Notes: generated from the sequence alone by a model not told the origin. DNA of 64,000 nt from Tenrec ecaudatus (GCF_050624435.1 NC_134535.1:125227731-125291730); one strand, 5' to 3'; positions 45,707 through 58,693 are shown, numbered from the stretch's first letter. Numbers and translations are program-made.

Positions 45707-46037
45707 GTACCCATTCATCTAATCCATTATTAAATTCTATTCTTTAGGGACTTAAAGGATTTAAACTTAGAAACACCTCTCTTCCCTCTGCACTCCAAAT
45801 AAATTATGAAATAGACAAAGGAATCAGAAAGGAATTGAAATACCAGCCTTATTTTGATAAAACTGTACTGAAAAACTGCGGATGGAATTGGAAGCCCAAA
45901 AATTGTCCTGATTACAGTTTCAGTTCCAAGTCTAAAGTGGAAACCCTATTTTGGAAGACTTGTGTTGACCACATACTGAAAAAGGCCTTATTCTACATGT
46001 TCTAGAGAACCCAAAGAGAATCCGAATACTCGCATGC
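45707..46037. other. Intergenic, unassigned
   Basis: No feature recognised. Confidence 0.4.
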
Positions 46038-46215
46038 AGCTGTTAGTGGCAGCTCATGGGAACTCCGTGCACAACCGAGTGGCACATTGGACAACATCCC
46101 GTTGGCTTTTAATTACCTAAATTTCAGAAGAAGATAAGCAGTTTTTGGTTAGATAGCTCCGCGGAAGTTTTTCTACCATGGATGGCCATGCTGGCATTTG
46201 CACTAACATGGGTAT
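46038..46215 (-). mobile_element. Afrotherian SINE with RTE-type tail, antisense
   Basis: Inverse order to 20435-20735: ttagtggcagctcatgggaa, ccgtgcacaaccgagtggca, tagctccgcggaag. Same family. Confidence 0.6.
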
Positions 46216-46330
46216 ATCTCTCAGTATCAAGATAACATGACTAAAGCAAGCAAAAATAAGCCTATAGAACAGACAGAACCTTTTCACAGGGTTTGCAAGG
46301 CTGTGAAGCTTTTTTTTTGCCACCATCAGC

Positions 46331-49300
46331 TTTTATTTATTTATTTTTATTGGGTGTTAATACATATATCATATCATCCCATAGTTCAATCACATCATGA
46401 AGTATTGCACAATTGCTACCACAATCAGTTTCCAAACATTCTCTTCCTTCTTGGACTCCTTGACATCAACTCCCTTTTAAAGCCCGCCCCCCCCCACTGT
46501 GCCCCCTCAGAAACCCTTATTCTACTCGCTGTTCATATAGATTTATCAATCCTGGGTTTAATACACTGAAAAACATATAAGCCAAAATCAAGAGGGCAGC
46601 CTCCAATGACATATCTGAGATAAACCCCAATATAAACAAACAAAAAATTAAAAAATACAGAAAATAAAGAAAACCAGATCAGGTCTAACATGCATCAGAA
46701 GAGGGAGTGTGGACCAACTGACAAGGTTGATTACCATTAATTAACTATTCAAGTCAGGTTTATCCTTTTGTTCTATTGTCATCTCACCAGAGACTTATTT
46801 CACATGCAGTTCCCACAAATGTTATCTTGGGCTTCCCCTGTCGTCCATAACCTTCTGCAAACCAGATTCTCACAATTTAGGCTCTGATACTCTTGCTTTG
46901 TTTGATTTTGGATTTTTTTATTTACAGTCCTTTGGTGACTGATGTTGGTGTGCTTTTTCCATGTGGGCTTAGTTGACATCTTACTTAGATGGTTGCTTGT
47001 TTGGAGGCAAGCATTAAGGTCCTACAGGATATTTTATCTGCTAGCCAGACACCATCCAATTTCTTCACCACACTTTGATAAAGCACCCATATCTTCCGTG
47101 TTCCCTTCCTGAGGGTGAGTATGTAATAACTAATTGCTTTTAGTTCGAACTAGGATTTTGTGTGGACCCAAATCCCATTCCTGGATCTGTTTATTATTAT
47201 TTTTTAAATCTGCCTTTGGCTGAGTTTCAAAATGTCCTTGTTCATTTATGGTAGAGAGTTGTATCAATCACCCCCCTGGGGCATAATTATCTTCATCAAT
47301 ATTATCTTTGATTAGCTCATAGTGCTAATTTTTCAAAACCTTGTTGAGAGAGGGATATTGTGCCCATGTAGGCCAACTCCACATCACAGTACCTGAATTA
47401 TTCACTTGTATAGAATCAATCCTTTTATGGCTGGACACTATTTACACAAACAATGGGAATTAATTGTCAGGTTTGCTAGAGTAATCTCTATCTTAACACA
47501 GTACATAGGGCATTGAGATAGCAAGACCATGCTTGTCTGCCTGCCAACAGTTCAACAATCTTGGTACAGTTATCTTCCACTTCCTCGGAGACACAGTGTA
47601 TTTTCTGACTTAAGTCCTCAGGTTAAAAGTGTGTCTGAGGCAGAGTGCAGTTCACCAGTGGAGTTTCTGCATTGGATATCACGGATGCAGCCTCTGGAGC
47701 AGGCATTGAGGCTTGAAGAGCCAGGATTCAATGCCACAGCGTTCCATGGCATCCAGTCTGGGTCCCCAGGATGCATCCAGAAGCCCAGGTCAATGTGGCC
47801 TCTTTGGTCCATGTGGTGCATACCATCAGAGGCACTCTCCACCTAGGGTCCCTAAAAGCATTTCAGTAATTTCTCCCCAAATGGAGGTCGGTCTTCCCCC
47901 TTTTCCTGCCAACAGTCACACGTTTGTTTCCCCAGATTCGTTTCCTCCCTTTCCCCTCACCTGACTTGTTTTTCCCCTCAGTGTTTCTACCTCTCCCAGG
48001 AGGACCTCATCATAGTTTTGCATGGCAGCCGTTCTGTAGACAACATTTGACCCTTCCCCTCTGACTATTTGATCCCAGCTGACGTGAGGTGCCCTCAAAC
48101 AAAGTGACCTTCAAAATACTTAACTAGAGCAGATAGTGTGTGGTTCATTGGCACAGTCAGGCTCTCTACCAGGCTGTCTGGCCTCCCATGGCCAGCAGAC
48201 TGGATGCCCAACAAGCCTGAGCTTGTGCCCATCCTGCTGCTTGTTCCTACAGCAGTGGACTCATACAGTATTTGTTCTTTTGTGATTGACAAACTTCATT
48301 CAGCATAATGTCTTCCAGATCCCTCCATGTCTTCAGGTGTTTCATAGTTTCATCACGATTTTTTAGGGAAGTGTAGTATTCCATTGTGTGTATATAACAG
48401 AAAAATAGTTTTAATCCAATTTTCTATTGATTGGAATTTAGGCTGTTTACAACTTCTTGCTATTGTGAACTGTGCTACAATGAACATGAGAGAGCATGCG
48501 TTTGTTCATGATCTTTTCTTATTTCTTTTGGGTATATTCCCTGTAATGATATTGCTGGGTCATATGGTATTTCAATAGTCTGTTTTAATAATGGCCATAT
48601 TGTTTTCCACATTGGTTGTATGTATTTACAAACCCACCAGCAGTGTTTAAGAGTTCAAATCTCACCACATCCTCTCCAGCATTTGTTGCTTTCAATTTCT
48701 TAAATGGGCTACAGTTATAGGTGTTAGGTGGTATCTCATGATTGTTTTGATTTGCATTTCCCAGATGGCTACTGTGTTTATTAGCTATTCAAGTGTCATC
48801 CTTTGTGAATTGTCTGTTAGGTCCTTTGCCGAACTTCTCAGAGCGCTCTTAGTTCCCCCCCCCCCCCCCGTTGTAGGTTTGTAGTATACTGTAGATTTTA
48901 GTAATTAGTCCTTTTTCCATTATGTCATTACTAAATATCTTTTCCCAATCCATGGACTCTCTTTTTACTCATTTAATAAAGTCTTTACATGTACACCACG
49001 AGTGCTTTATTTTTAGTAGGTCCCATTCATCTATTTTGTGTTTCACAGTGTGCTTCCTTTGTTATCTCTGATAGTCCATGTATTTATTCCCTGTACAAGA
49101 GCACTTAGATTTATCCCAATATTCTCATTGATGATTTATTAGTTTTGAGTCTTACATTTAGGTCTTTGATTCACCTTGAGTTTGCTTTTGTGCCTGGGGT
49201 GACATATGGATCTTGTTTCATTCTTCTGCAAGTGTATACTCAGTTATTCCAGCACCATTTATTGAAGAGGGCAACTGCTTCCCATTTAGTGATTACTGGG

Positions 49301-49610
49301 CTTTTGTCGAAAATCACTTGCCTGCATGTGGATGTTTTTATTTCTGGGTTTTCTTTCCTGATCCATTGGTCTGTGCATCTATCATTATACCTGTACCAGG
49401 CTGTTTTGACAACTGTGGCTGTATAGTGGGTTTTGAGGCCAAGTAGTACAAGATCACTTAATTTGTCCTTCTTTTTGAGGAGTCCTTTGCCTATCCTGGG
49501 TGTCTTCCCTCTCCATGAAGTTGGTAATTAGTTTTTCCTTTGCATTAAAGCATGCTGTTGGAGTTTGGAGAGGGGCTGCATTGACTTTGTAGACTCAAAG
49601 CTGTAAGTCT
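46331..49610 (-). mobile_element. Old 5'-truncated L1 (3' UTR and ORF2 end)
   Basis: An older L1 family than the others. 46331 to about 48290 is 3' UTR with a different tail (tttattgggtgttaataca). 48290-49610 is the end of ORF2, clearest as the reverse of ...GTATTCCATTGTGTGTAT and ATTTAGGCTGTTTACAAC. Heavily mutated, with an oligo-C run at 48855-48869. Confidence 0.82.
48855..48869. repeat. Oligo-C run
   Basis: About fifteen consecutive C inside the old ORF2. Confidence 0.9.
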
Positions 49611-49639
49611 TGAGGGAAATAGTCTGTTAGAGCTTTCTC

Positions 49640-49716
49640 CTATGAAATAGCTGATGTGTTCAAACTGCTGACCTTCTGGTGCTAGCAGTTGAGTGCTTAA
49701 CCAATGCATCATTAGG
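49640..49716 (-). mobile_element. AfroSINE fragment, antisense
   Basis: tRNA-like head only, reversed: ttcaaactgctgaccttctg, gagtgcttaaccaatgcatc, attagggct. Confidence 0.65.
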
Positions 49717-49722
49717 GCTTCT

Positions 49723-49910
49723 CAAGCACTGTCATTTACTGCCACTGAGTGAATTCTGACTCACAGAAACTCTACATAGGGGTTCCAAGGCTGTAAATCA
49801 TTTACAAGAAGAGAAAGCTTCAACTTCCTCCAGCAGAGAATCTGGTTAGCATGAATTGTCAAGCTTAACAGTCCAACCCTTACTCAATAGCACAACCATG
49901 TCTCATCCAG
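49723..49910 (-). mobile_element. AfroSINE copy, antisense
   Basis: gtcatttactgccactgagt, gactcacagaaactctacat, ggttccaaggctgtaaatca and tccagcagagaatctggtta follow reversed AfroSINE order. Adjacent to the previous fragment. Confidence 0.7.
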
Positions 49911-50089
49911 CATGCAAATACTGGTCTACAATTAACTAATTATTTCCAAATAATGTGGGTCTCAGACTTGATGCCAAGAGTCTAGCAGCCTCTGAGAAAT
50001 GAAAAGACAGAAACATGTTGAGTGTTAGTAACCGTTTCTTTTTAAGTGTTGAGAACAAACACTAAAAGAAAAATTCTCCAAGGCTGAGT

Positions 50090-50600
50090 TAGTTAAAGTT
50101 TATTGTGCCAACCTGGCCGATAAACACATGTGGGGTTAATCGAAGGGCAGAGGGATTAATGACGCAGTGAGCCTCGCCTTTGGAGTTCTCAGGTCTCTTG
50201 ATTTATGATGCTAGGCCCAGGATACAGCTGCCTTAGCCATTTCCCTGTTTCAGCTGGCAAGGCTGACCTCCTGCAAGACCTCCCCAAGGAGAAGCCACAG
50301 GGACCTACCCTGATGCAGCCCTGGGTGCTGGAGCACCTGTGTGGAGACCCCTGCCAGCGCTGATATGCTTGAACATTCACTGATTTAGATTTCCTCCTGG
50401 AGTTGGCATCATTGCGTGCGTTTTGTGAGATGGAGGAGGACTTTATGGATTGGTGTTCGACATATGGGATAATGTTGGACTTGTGGGCTTGGGCAGCACT
50501 GGGTTGGGATGTTTTCTTGATGTGCACTTAACCTTTATATAAAACTCTCCTATACACGAGTTTCTGTGGATTTGTTTCTCTCAAGTACCCAGACTAATAC
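50090..50600 (+). repeat. Unnamed interspersed repeat, LTR-like (related to repeat A)
   Basis: Starts near gtttattgtgccaacctggc, has an internal TATA-like ctttatataaaactctcc and ends ggatttgtttctctcaagta, then cccagactaatacac. The end resembles MaLR-type LTR ends. Classification uncertain. Confidence 0.45.
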
Positions 50601-50849
50601 ACAGGCTTATTGCCTTCTTTATATTTGAATCTACTCCATTGTTGTATCATTTAAATAAAATAAAATGCACGTGTTTAAGTGTACACTCTGGAATGTATGT
50701 TATATAATAATATCAGATATTTTATTACCTCTAAAAGGTCCATAAAATTCCTTCTGAGAAAATCCTATTCTCACTCCCACCTGCAGGAAATCATTCCTCT
50801 ACTGTGACTTTGGTGTTGTTCAGTGCTTTGGGTATTTTTCTTTAACCCA
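50601..50849. other. Intergenic, unassigned
   Basis: No feature recognised. Confidence 0.4.
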
Positions 50850-50990
50850 TAGTGATCGTGTGCAGACTAGAACAAAATGTTGGGCCACCTTGCACCATCC
50901 TTACAACGGCTGCTCAGCTCAGTTTACGGTCATTGTTGCAGACACTTTATCAATCTCTCTCGTGGAGAGTCTCTCATTTTTTGTTATTTC

Positions 50991-51070
<80 letters not shown>

Positions 51071-51545
51071 TTACTGGTGCTCTACCAAGTCCTTTTCCAT
51101 GGATTGGTCCCTCCTGATAGCATGGCCAAAGCAAATGAGAGAATTACTGTCATCCTTGCTTCTAAATAGCATCTGGCTCTACTTCTTCCACATTTGTTTG
51201 TGGTAGTGTATGGTATATGTTGTAGTCTTTGCCAACACTGTAATTCACAGACATTTACTCTTCGTTCTTCCTCAGTCATTATCCAGCTTTTGCCTGCATA
51301 TAAGGCAACTGAAATGACCATTGCTTGGAATAGATACACTTCAAAGAAAGTGACATCTTTCCTTTATAACACTTCAAAGTAGCCTTTTGCATAGGACTTG
51401 TTCCATGTAGTATATCGTTTGATTTCTGACTTCCAGTTCCTGAGTATTGATTGTGGATGCAACTAAACATAAATCCTTGACAGCTTTACTATTTTCTCCA
51501 CAGCGTTGACATTATCAACTCATTGCTATTGTATTTCATTTTATA
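50850..51545 (-). mobile_element. RTE LINE 3' fragment with internal microsatellite
   Basis: Reverse RTE landmarks: ttggtccctcctgatagcat, ttgcttctaaatagcatctg, gtctttgccaacactgtaat and ccagttcctgagtattgatt. A (CTTT)n tract lies within it. Confidence 0.78.
50989..51070. repeat. (CTTT)n microsatellite
   Basis: About twenty perfect tetramers of TTTC. Open frames through it give FLSFFLSF-like artefacts. Confidence 0.95.
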
Positions 51546-51804
51546 CCCCTAATTCACTTCTCCCTACAGGATTACTCTGAAGAAAACCCCACCCATCACA
51601 TCATTTTATTCACAATATTTTAGCATATATACCTAAAAAGATAAAGGACTCTTAAAAACATACCACAGGAATAAAGATGTCATTGTTTTACAACCATCGA
51701 TAAAATGATGGCTGAAAGCAATTATCATCAGTGATTTCTAACATCCCTTACAAACATCTCAGGCCTCTTCAAGGATATATATAACACCATCTATGAATTA
51801 CTAT

Positions 51805-52256
51805 TCTACCTTGCGGACCTGGTTATACCAGAGGATGTACAGCGGTGCAGTAGGGATCTGGAAACACAGGGAGTCTAGGACGGATGAACCCCTCAACACC
51901 AGCGGTGGGAGTGGCGACACCAGGAGGGAAGCGGGTGTAGAAAGGGAGAACCGGTCTCGGAGATCTATGTGTAACCTCCTCTCTGGGAGATGGGCAATGG
52001 GGACGCGGGTGAGGGGAGACGCCGGGGAGTGTAAGATAAGATATAATAATTATTTATAAACTATCAAGGGACCAGTGGGGGAGCAGGGAAGGAGGGGGAG
52101 GGGAAAAAAGGGAAACCGAGCTGATTCCAGGAACCCAAGTGGAAGGTGAATTATGAGAATGATGAGTGCAACGAATGTATAAGGGTGCTTTGCTCAATTG
52201 ATGTGTGTACAGATTGTGATAAGAGCTTTATGAGCCCCAATAAAAAGATTTTAAAA
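51805..52256 (+). mobile_element. L1 3' end, sense orientation
   Basis: The only sense-strand L1 of this lineage here. Runs from accttgcggacctggttata to the terminus gtgtgtacagattgtgataa, gctttatgagccccaataaa and an A-rich tail, which confirms the L1 3' end read in reverse elsewhere. Confidence 0.85.
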
Positions 52257-53590
52257 AAAGAAAAATTCACCTTGAATTTGATAATTATCCTTGGATCTAA
52301 TCACAATTGTTAGAAAATATTGGAACAAAGAGACAAGTTTAATGGCAACATAAAGATACAAAATCCAATTGTAGGAAAATGATTGGACAAACATTGAAGC
52401 TTCTTCTACTGATACATTTTAAAGACGAGAAAGAGAAAGGGAGAGGAGAAGGGAGGGAAAGAGAGTGAAAGGACACTGATAACAGCTTACAAGGCATTTT
52501 AATAAACCTCAATGTATGATAAACACATGTAAACTTTTAAAATCTGACACAGATCCAAGATGCAGAAAGTACAAGACCAGGTAAATAAACAGAATTTTGA
52601 AATCCCCTCTGTGTACCCCATGACACCACAGCCCCATTTCTCTCTCCAAAAATAACAAGTCTGACTTTGATAACATTTGCTTCTTTGTACTTTTTTGCAC
52701 TTTTATCACCTAAGTGTGCATTTCTAGATGCCATAGTTTAGTATTAAGTTTTTCATTTCCTTTCAGTTTACCTGTTAAGAATACAAAGCTATTTTACTTG
52801 CCAAGTTTCCCACAGCCCTGATTTGTAGCCGGTGCATTTCTGGTGCTATTCAACCTATTTCCATGTGTTTGCCCCAAACTGATAGCTAGATCCAGAAGCT
52901 GGTTGAAACTTCAAGTTCAATTTTTAAAAATAAGACCATACGTAGTGTTATTCTTTTCCATCTGAGGGTGTCCCATCTAATTATCTCTTGATAATAGTAG
53001 AAGATATTGAATTGACAAATGTTCCATGTCTAGCTCCATTAATTCTTTGGAGATTATAAAATGATATTCTAAGAGTGTCATTTTCTGTCATTTATCAGTT
53101 GGAATACTTTTATTTAAGTGATCGTTCCCCTCAACTACCATTTTGTACAGCTTATACAGGAAAGACAGGAAACAGTCTTGTTTGTTTACATTTTCTTAGT
53201 CATCAAAATAATAAATTTGCTTCTTGTAACTTTCCCAAGATGACCAGTTTGTTTTTTTAAATAGTGTTACAAACTCATAGATTTAAAGATATTAGATGAT
53301 GTCAATCCTATTGTTCATATTTAAACTCAAACAATGCCATACTTGGTCAGAGGGAGATCCTGTAAGTTGGCTGCTGAATATTTTTGGCAAGACCCTAGAG
53401 CTATTTGATAACTTCCTTTTTGTATAACATGGTTCTGGGTTAATTCTGTACATTTTTTTTACCCCAAGCCTGAAATTAGTATTTCCCAAGGCAACCCAGC
53501 TTTCTTTTAGTGGGATGTAGCATTTTAAGAATAGTCTAAATGCTAGGGATCCTCATTACAGCTGGGGAATATATAAAATACCTTTTGGAT
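52257..53590. other. Intergenic, unassigned
   Basis: A purine-rich gagaaagggagagg stretch near 52.43 kb; otherwise no gene or repeat that I recognise. Confidence 0.4.
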
Positions 53591-53606
53591 TCACATTTGT
53601 ATTTCT

Positions 53607-54596
53607 TTTCTTTTTTTACATTTTATTAGGGACTCATACAACTCTTATCACAATCCATACATATACATACATCAATTGTATAAAGCACATCCATACATTC
53701 CCTGCCCCAATCATTCTCAAAGCATTTGCTCTCCACTTAAGCCCTTTTGCATCAGGTCCTCTTTTTTCCCCCTCCCTCCCGCTCCCCCCTCTCCCCTCCC
53801 TCATGTGCCCTTGGTAATTTATACATCGTTATTTTGTCATATCTTGCCCTATCTGGAGTCTCCCTTCCCCCCCCTTCCCTGCCGTCCCTCTCCCAGGGAG
53901 GAGGTCACATGGGGATCCTTGTAATCAGTTCCCCCTTTCCAACCCACTCGCCTTCCACTCTCCCAGCATCGCCCCTCACACCCTTGGTCCTGAAGGTATC
54001 ATCCACCCTGGATTCCCTGTGCCTCCAGCCCTCATATGTACCAGTGTACAACCTCTGCCCTATCCAGCCCTGCAAGGTAGAATTCGGATCATGGTAGTTG
54101 GGGGGAGGAAGCATCCAGGATCTGGGGGAAAGCTGTGTTCTTCATCGGTACTACCTCGCACCCTAATTGACCCATCTCCTCTCCTGAACCCCTCTGTGAG
54201 GGGATCTCCATTGGCCGACACTTGGGCCTTGGGTCTCCACTCTGCACTTCCCCCTTCATTCAATATGGTGTATATATATACACACACACATATATACATA
54301 CATACATATACACATATACATATGCACACACATACATATACATATACACACATATATCTTTTTTTTTTGCATGATGCCTTATACCTGGTCCCTTTGGCAC
54401 CTCGTGATTGCACTGGCTGGTGTGCTTCTTCCATGTGGGCTTTTTTTGTTTCTGAGCTAGATGACCGCTTGTTCACCTTCAAGCCTTTAAGACCCCAGAC
54501 ACTATCTCTTTTGATAGCCGGGCACCGTCAGCTTTCTTCACCACATTTGCTTATGCACCCATTTGTCTTCAGCGATCCTATCATGGAGGTGTGCAG
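53607..54596 (-). mobile_element. Young 5'-truncated L1 with perfect TSD
   Basis: 990 bp of 3' UTR nearly identical to the full-length L1 (2653-3600), including the (TA/CA)n tract. The 16-bp TSD tcacatttgtatttct is at 53591-53606 and 54597-54612. Truncation falls at the end of the first ~250-bp unit (ggaggtgtgcag). Confidence 0.93.
54267..54369. repeat. (TA/CA)n microsatellite in L1
   Basis: Homologous to, and longer than, 3292-3372: a young tract that has already changed length between copies. Confidence 0.85.
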
Positions 54597-54612
54597 TCAC
54601 ATTTGTATTTCT

Positions 54613-56004
54613 GATGGACTCATATAAGAACTGTTTCTCTGGCTTTGTGAAAAGAGGCTAGCCACAGGTGTAGTACCAAATTTTTTTTTTCTGGAATATT
54701 TCAACATATTTCCCAGCAGTTTCTTTCCTTACAAAATTCATTTTTATAGCAATGAATGGCCCATTGGAATAACAGCCAATCCCTACTCTGTGCTAAAGAA
54801 TTGCTTATAGCTTTCGGTAGGTAAAGGAACAGATTTTAAATATGCCAATATTATTAGAAATTCCCTTTATGAGGAGATATTTTCTTATTATAAAGGACAT
54901 TCAGAATTGTTCAAGGAATCTCCTAGAAATGCCCTGTGTTAACAGAGTCATCTACTTTTAGATGGTTGAAGTTGACTAAGGGTTCACTTCCCTAGATGAA
55001 CTAAGCCTCCACTTCCTTATATGGCCAAGTTTGAATATAGTGTGCAGCCAGGATGCTTCACTTAAAACAAGCCAGATTACATGGGGGTGGGAGGAAATGA
55101 GCAACATTTTGGGACTACATATGTGCAATCTAAATGATGTGATTGCCATATTTCTATGACTTTAACTCAGTCAAGGGGATAACTAAACTCCTCTTCTTTA
55201 TGGGTGTTCTGATCAACCCTGATGAGAACAGATTGGATCCTGAAATATTAGAACCACTCCTAGAACCCAGAGATGAACTCATCAGGGGATATATTAAGGG
55301 GCTGTGCTTAGGGAACAGATGGCTTAAATAAGGCAATTCGACCCAAGTTCTGGTAAGATGATTTGTTGAAGACTGCTCTAGATATGGATATGGTTAGAGC
55401 CGACCTGACAAAGTACCACGAACTGGGTGGGTTTCAAGAACAGATTTGTAGTGTTTTACAATTCTCTAGTATTATAGCCTGCCTTTGGGTGCAGCAAGGT
55501 CAAGCTTTCTGTGATGGCTCCACAGCCTTTCCCAAAGTGGGAGATGATGTACCCGGGGGTACACTAGAATGTGGGTAACAGTACCAAGGTTTTTAATTGC
55601 CAGAGGGCACTGATTATTTTTTTTCTAAAAAGGGGTTGGTAGGCCAAATATGTTTGAGAATTTGTGCTCTGTGGTAGGTGTGGGGACTGTCGGCCCCTGG
55701 CAGTATAAGGCCCACAATAGCTTTAGTACGACCTAGTAGAACATGCAGCACCAAAGCGAACTAGTCTGGCCATTACTCACATTAATTCAATGTTTGACCA
55801 AATAGAGCAGGCTAATTTTTAAGTTGATAATTTTGTATGGCCCTCAATCGATGTTATAAATATCCAAAGGACACTTGGTAGAAAAAAGATCCCCCACTTC
55901 TTTAGGGAAAGATCCTTTTTTGTCTCTACCGGCTGCTAGTAGGCTAAGGCATTCCTTGGCCTGCAGCTGCAGTCCCACTTCTACCTACTCTTCATGTAGC
56001 TATC
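54613..56004. other. Intergenic, unassigned
   Basis: Contains 60- to 70-codon frames near 55.15-55.58 kb (for example DPEILEPLLEPRDELIRGY) that I cannot tie to a gene. They could be part of an old processed pseudogene or repeat. Confidence 0.35.
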
Positions 56005-56460
56005 CGTCTTAGGCTGGATTCCCTAGAGAAGCAAACACAAAGAAACATAGCTTAAGGAAACGGCACATATGATGGTCATGGTGGCGAGTCCCAAGTCTGT
56101 GGGTTAGACATCAGGATGGAGGCTTTGCCTGACTCACACAGGAACAAGGTTGATGAACCCAAGATTGGCAGGTCAGACAGCAGGCGAACATATCTTAAGA
56201 TCAGCAACCATGTGACAGGTCCCTGGCTCAAAAATCAATAAGAGAAATTTCTCAAAAAAAATATATATATATCTGATGCAGACCATACCCCTAAAGGAAC
56301 TTCCTTTTAATTGATTGACTGCTCATAGATGATCTCATGATGGAGGTAATTTATAGGATCTCATTATGAGGTATAACTGCATCATTACATCACTGCTAAA
56401 GTACGCCTTAACATCCCAGCCTAGAGAATCATGGTGCAGTCCAGCTGACACACAGACTTA
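56005..56460 (+). repeat. Unnamed interspersed repeat (related to repeat A)
   Basis: Starts gtcttaggctggattcccta and gagaagcaaaca and ends cccagcctagagaatcatgg, tgcagtccagctgacaca. Termini are like those of 22304-22876. Confidence 0.4.
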
Positions 56461-56659
56461 AATAATAAACCATCTTTCCTCGGTTTTAAGTCTCTGTGTC
56501 TTCTCTCTTAATTCTCTGTGCCTCTTTTTTCTCTCTTTTTAAAATAAGGGAACCATTCAGATTGAATTAAAAGTTTCCCTACTCTAGTATGACTTCAAGT
56601 TAAAAAAATCAACATCTTCAATAAGCCTATTTTCAAATGAGTTTACAATCACATGGTTT

Positions 56660-56884
56660 TTGAAGGCCATAGTATGTATTATTATATTATATATAATAAA
56701 AATGCATTATTATATAATAGTAACACATACTAGATACATTAATATAATAAAATGTTAAATATAATATATCAATATATAATACTATATAGAGCCTCAATAG
56801 AGTCCCAAACCATAAATATGTAATATATCTATATCAATATTTATATATGATATATTTATATATTATGGATTATATGCATTTATG
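56660..56884. repeat. AT-rich low-complexity tract
   Basis: Over 200 bp of ata/tat repeats (attattatattatatata and similar) with local inverted symmetry. No coding content. Confidence 0.85.
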
Positions 56885-58090
56885 GCTTTTGGACTATATT
56901 GGCTAGGATTTTGTTGAGAATTTTTGTATCTAGGTTAATGAGACATATTGATCTATAGTATTTTTATTTGTGTCTTTACCTGGCTTAGGAGCCCTTCTTG
57001 GTTCTGTCAAGTAGGCTTTGAACTGAAAACTGCAATGTTGGCATTTGAACCTACCAGTCACTCTGCAGGAGAAAGATGAGACTTTCTGATCATGAAGGCC
57101 TACAGGGGACAGATCTACTCACAGGGGACAGATCTACTCTGTCCTTCAGGGTCATTATGAGTGGGAATTGACTTGATAGCAGTCAGAATTGCCTGCCTTG
57201 GTATCAATGCTCTGCTTGCTTTATAAAATATTGCCTCTCTTTCTGTATTATGAAATAGATGGAGTAGAATCGATATCAACTATGTTCTGACTATTTGGTA
57301 GATTATGCTACTGGAGTCATATGGGTCAGGACTTTAAATTTTGTTACTAGGACCAGTTGAATTTCTTCTTTTGTTGAGTATGTGTTTATATTTTCTACCG
57401 TAGTTGGTGTTAGCTTAGGTCTGCAGTATGTGTCTAGAGCTTTGGCCATTTCCTCTAGGTACTCAAGTTTGTTGAAGTATAGGGTAATTCTTTAAAGCAT
57501 TCTGCTATTATCCTGAGATCTTCATCGGTTTTGTTGTGCCATTGACTGCTTCTTTTCTTATTTGTGCTGTTTGCTTCTCTCCTCACTGTATTGTTAGATT
57601 TGTTGGTGATCTGTCAGTTTTAGTAATTCCACCCCCCCTAAAATATACTTTCAGTTCTGTTGATTCTGTTTTTGTTTGGTTTATTTGTTTGTTTTCTCTT
57701 TCATTAATTTGGATCTAATTTCTATTATTTCCTTTCCTTTGTGAATATAGGCATAGTTTGATGTTTCTTTTCTAATTGTTACCAATGTTGGCTTCAGGTG
57801 TTGATTTTGGTTTTGTCTTTATGTTTGATATGTTTGTTTATTGCTATAAATTGCCTTCTGAGCACTTTTAGAGTTTGATGCACTGTTTCATTCTTGCTTA
57901 ATTCCAATAATTTTGTAATTTTATTTTGACAATTAATTTTTATTAATTTTTCTGGCATTTATGTTAGCTTTCTTTCATTTAAAATGGTCTTTATTATTCA
58001 GATCGTCTAATTATTCTATGATGTAGATTACACTTTTTTTCCTGGAAGATTTCCTTCTCAGAACACTCTTTCTATTGCTCAAACTGGACT
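56885..58090 (-). mobile_element. Old L1 ORF2 fragment
   Basis: Reverse RT-region landmarks: attggctaggattttgttga, gaatttttgtatctaggtta, then tgcagtatgtgtctagagct and tttctattatttcctttcct. Heavily diverged, with an AfroSINE inserted. Confidence 0.75.
56995..57188 (+). mobile_element. AfroSINE nested in old L1
   Basis: ggcatttgaacctaccagtc, actctgcaggagaaagatga and gtcattatgagtgggaattg in sense order, splitting the L1 ORF2. Includes a 20-bp local duplication, acaggggacagatctactc (57112-57137). Confidence 0.72.
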
Positions 58091-58103
58091 GCTTACTACT
58101 CTT

Positions 58104-58693
58104 TGTTGGGGCCGGGTCCTGACGAGGCAGCCCCCACCTCCTCTCCAGCTCCTCAGGAAGATGAAACCTCAATGCCCCCATTCCCAGCCTCTCAGGAGGA
58201 TGGATGACCTATTGAACTATGCAACTCCTGCCCCAACACTCCAAAGAGCTTACCTCTCCAGGCCCAGTTTGTGTAGCCCTTTCCCCAGCACCCCAGGAAG
58301 CAATTTATCTTCCCAGGCCGGTTTGTATTGTCCCTTTCCCAGCACTCCAGAGAGCAGGTTTGCAAGCAACAAGATGACTTCCCATGGGTCGCATCCTGAT
58401 TCAAGGCCCTGCAGCTGCAAGCAGTAAAAATTCTCCCTTCCTTCTGTCAACGTATACTTCTTGACCTCAAGCCCTATATATTTCTCACCACCTCACCGAC
58501 AAGCTGCGACATCCCTGACCTAACTCTTGGGTCTCGGAACCCAACCAGGAGCTCAAGATGCTCCTGCCCCTCTCTCTGCTCCCCCTTCCCTCCTGGGAGC
58601 TCCTTCCCTATGCTAATAACCGCTCTTAACCTCACGTTCTTTGTCTCAATCCCATCTCTGTCTGTCTGGCTCAGTGTTGACCTCTCATTCTCA
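58104..58693 (+). mobile_element. Solo LTR, gammaretrovirus-like ERV
   Basis: Old endogenous retroviral LTR. Begins tgttggggccgggtcctgac, has U3 direct repeats (about 53 bp, 58234-58362), a TATA-like ccctatatatttc (58471), an aataaccgctc poly(A)-like motif (58614) and a U5 rich in ctctgtctgtctggctcagt. No gag, pol or env follows. The 3' edge and TSD are approximate. Confidence 0.6.
58234..58362. repeat. ~53-bp LTR enhancer-type direct repeats, 2.5 copies
   Basis: acactccaaagagc, gcaccccaggaagc and gcactccagagagc recur about every 53 bp, each with a shared cccaggcc/ccaggccc ... tttgt block. Confidence 0.7.

Noticed and set aside
50852..51206. Frames with FLSFFLSF-type repeats
   Set aside because: Translation of the (CTTT)n microsatellite in RTE.
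55143..55578. Two neighbouring 60-70 codon frames
   Set aside because: Composition looks protein-like but I can assign no family, splice sites or parent gene. Not enough to call a gene; kept as unassigned DNA.
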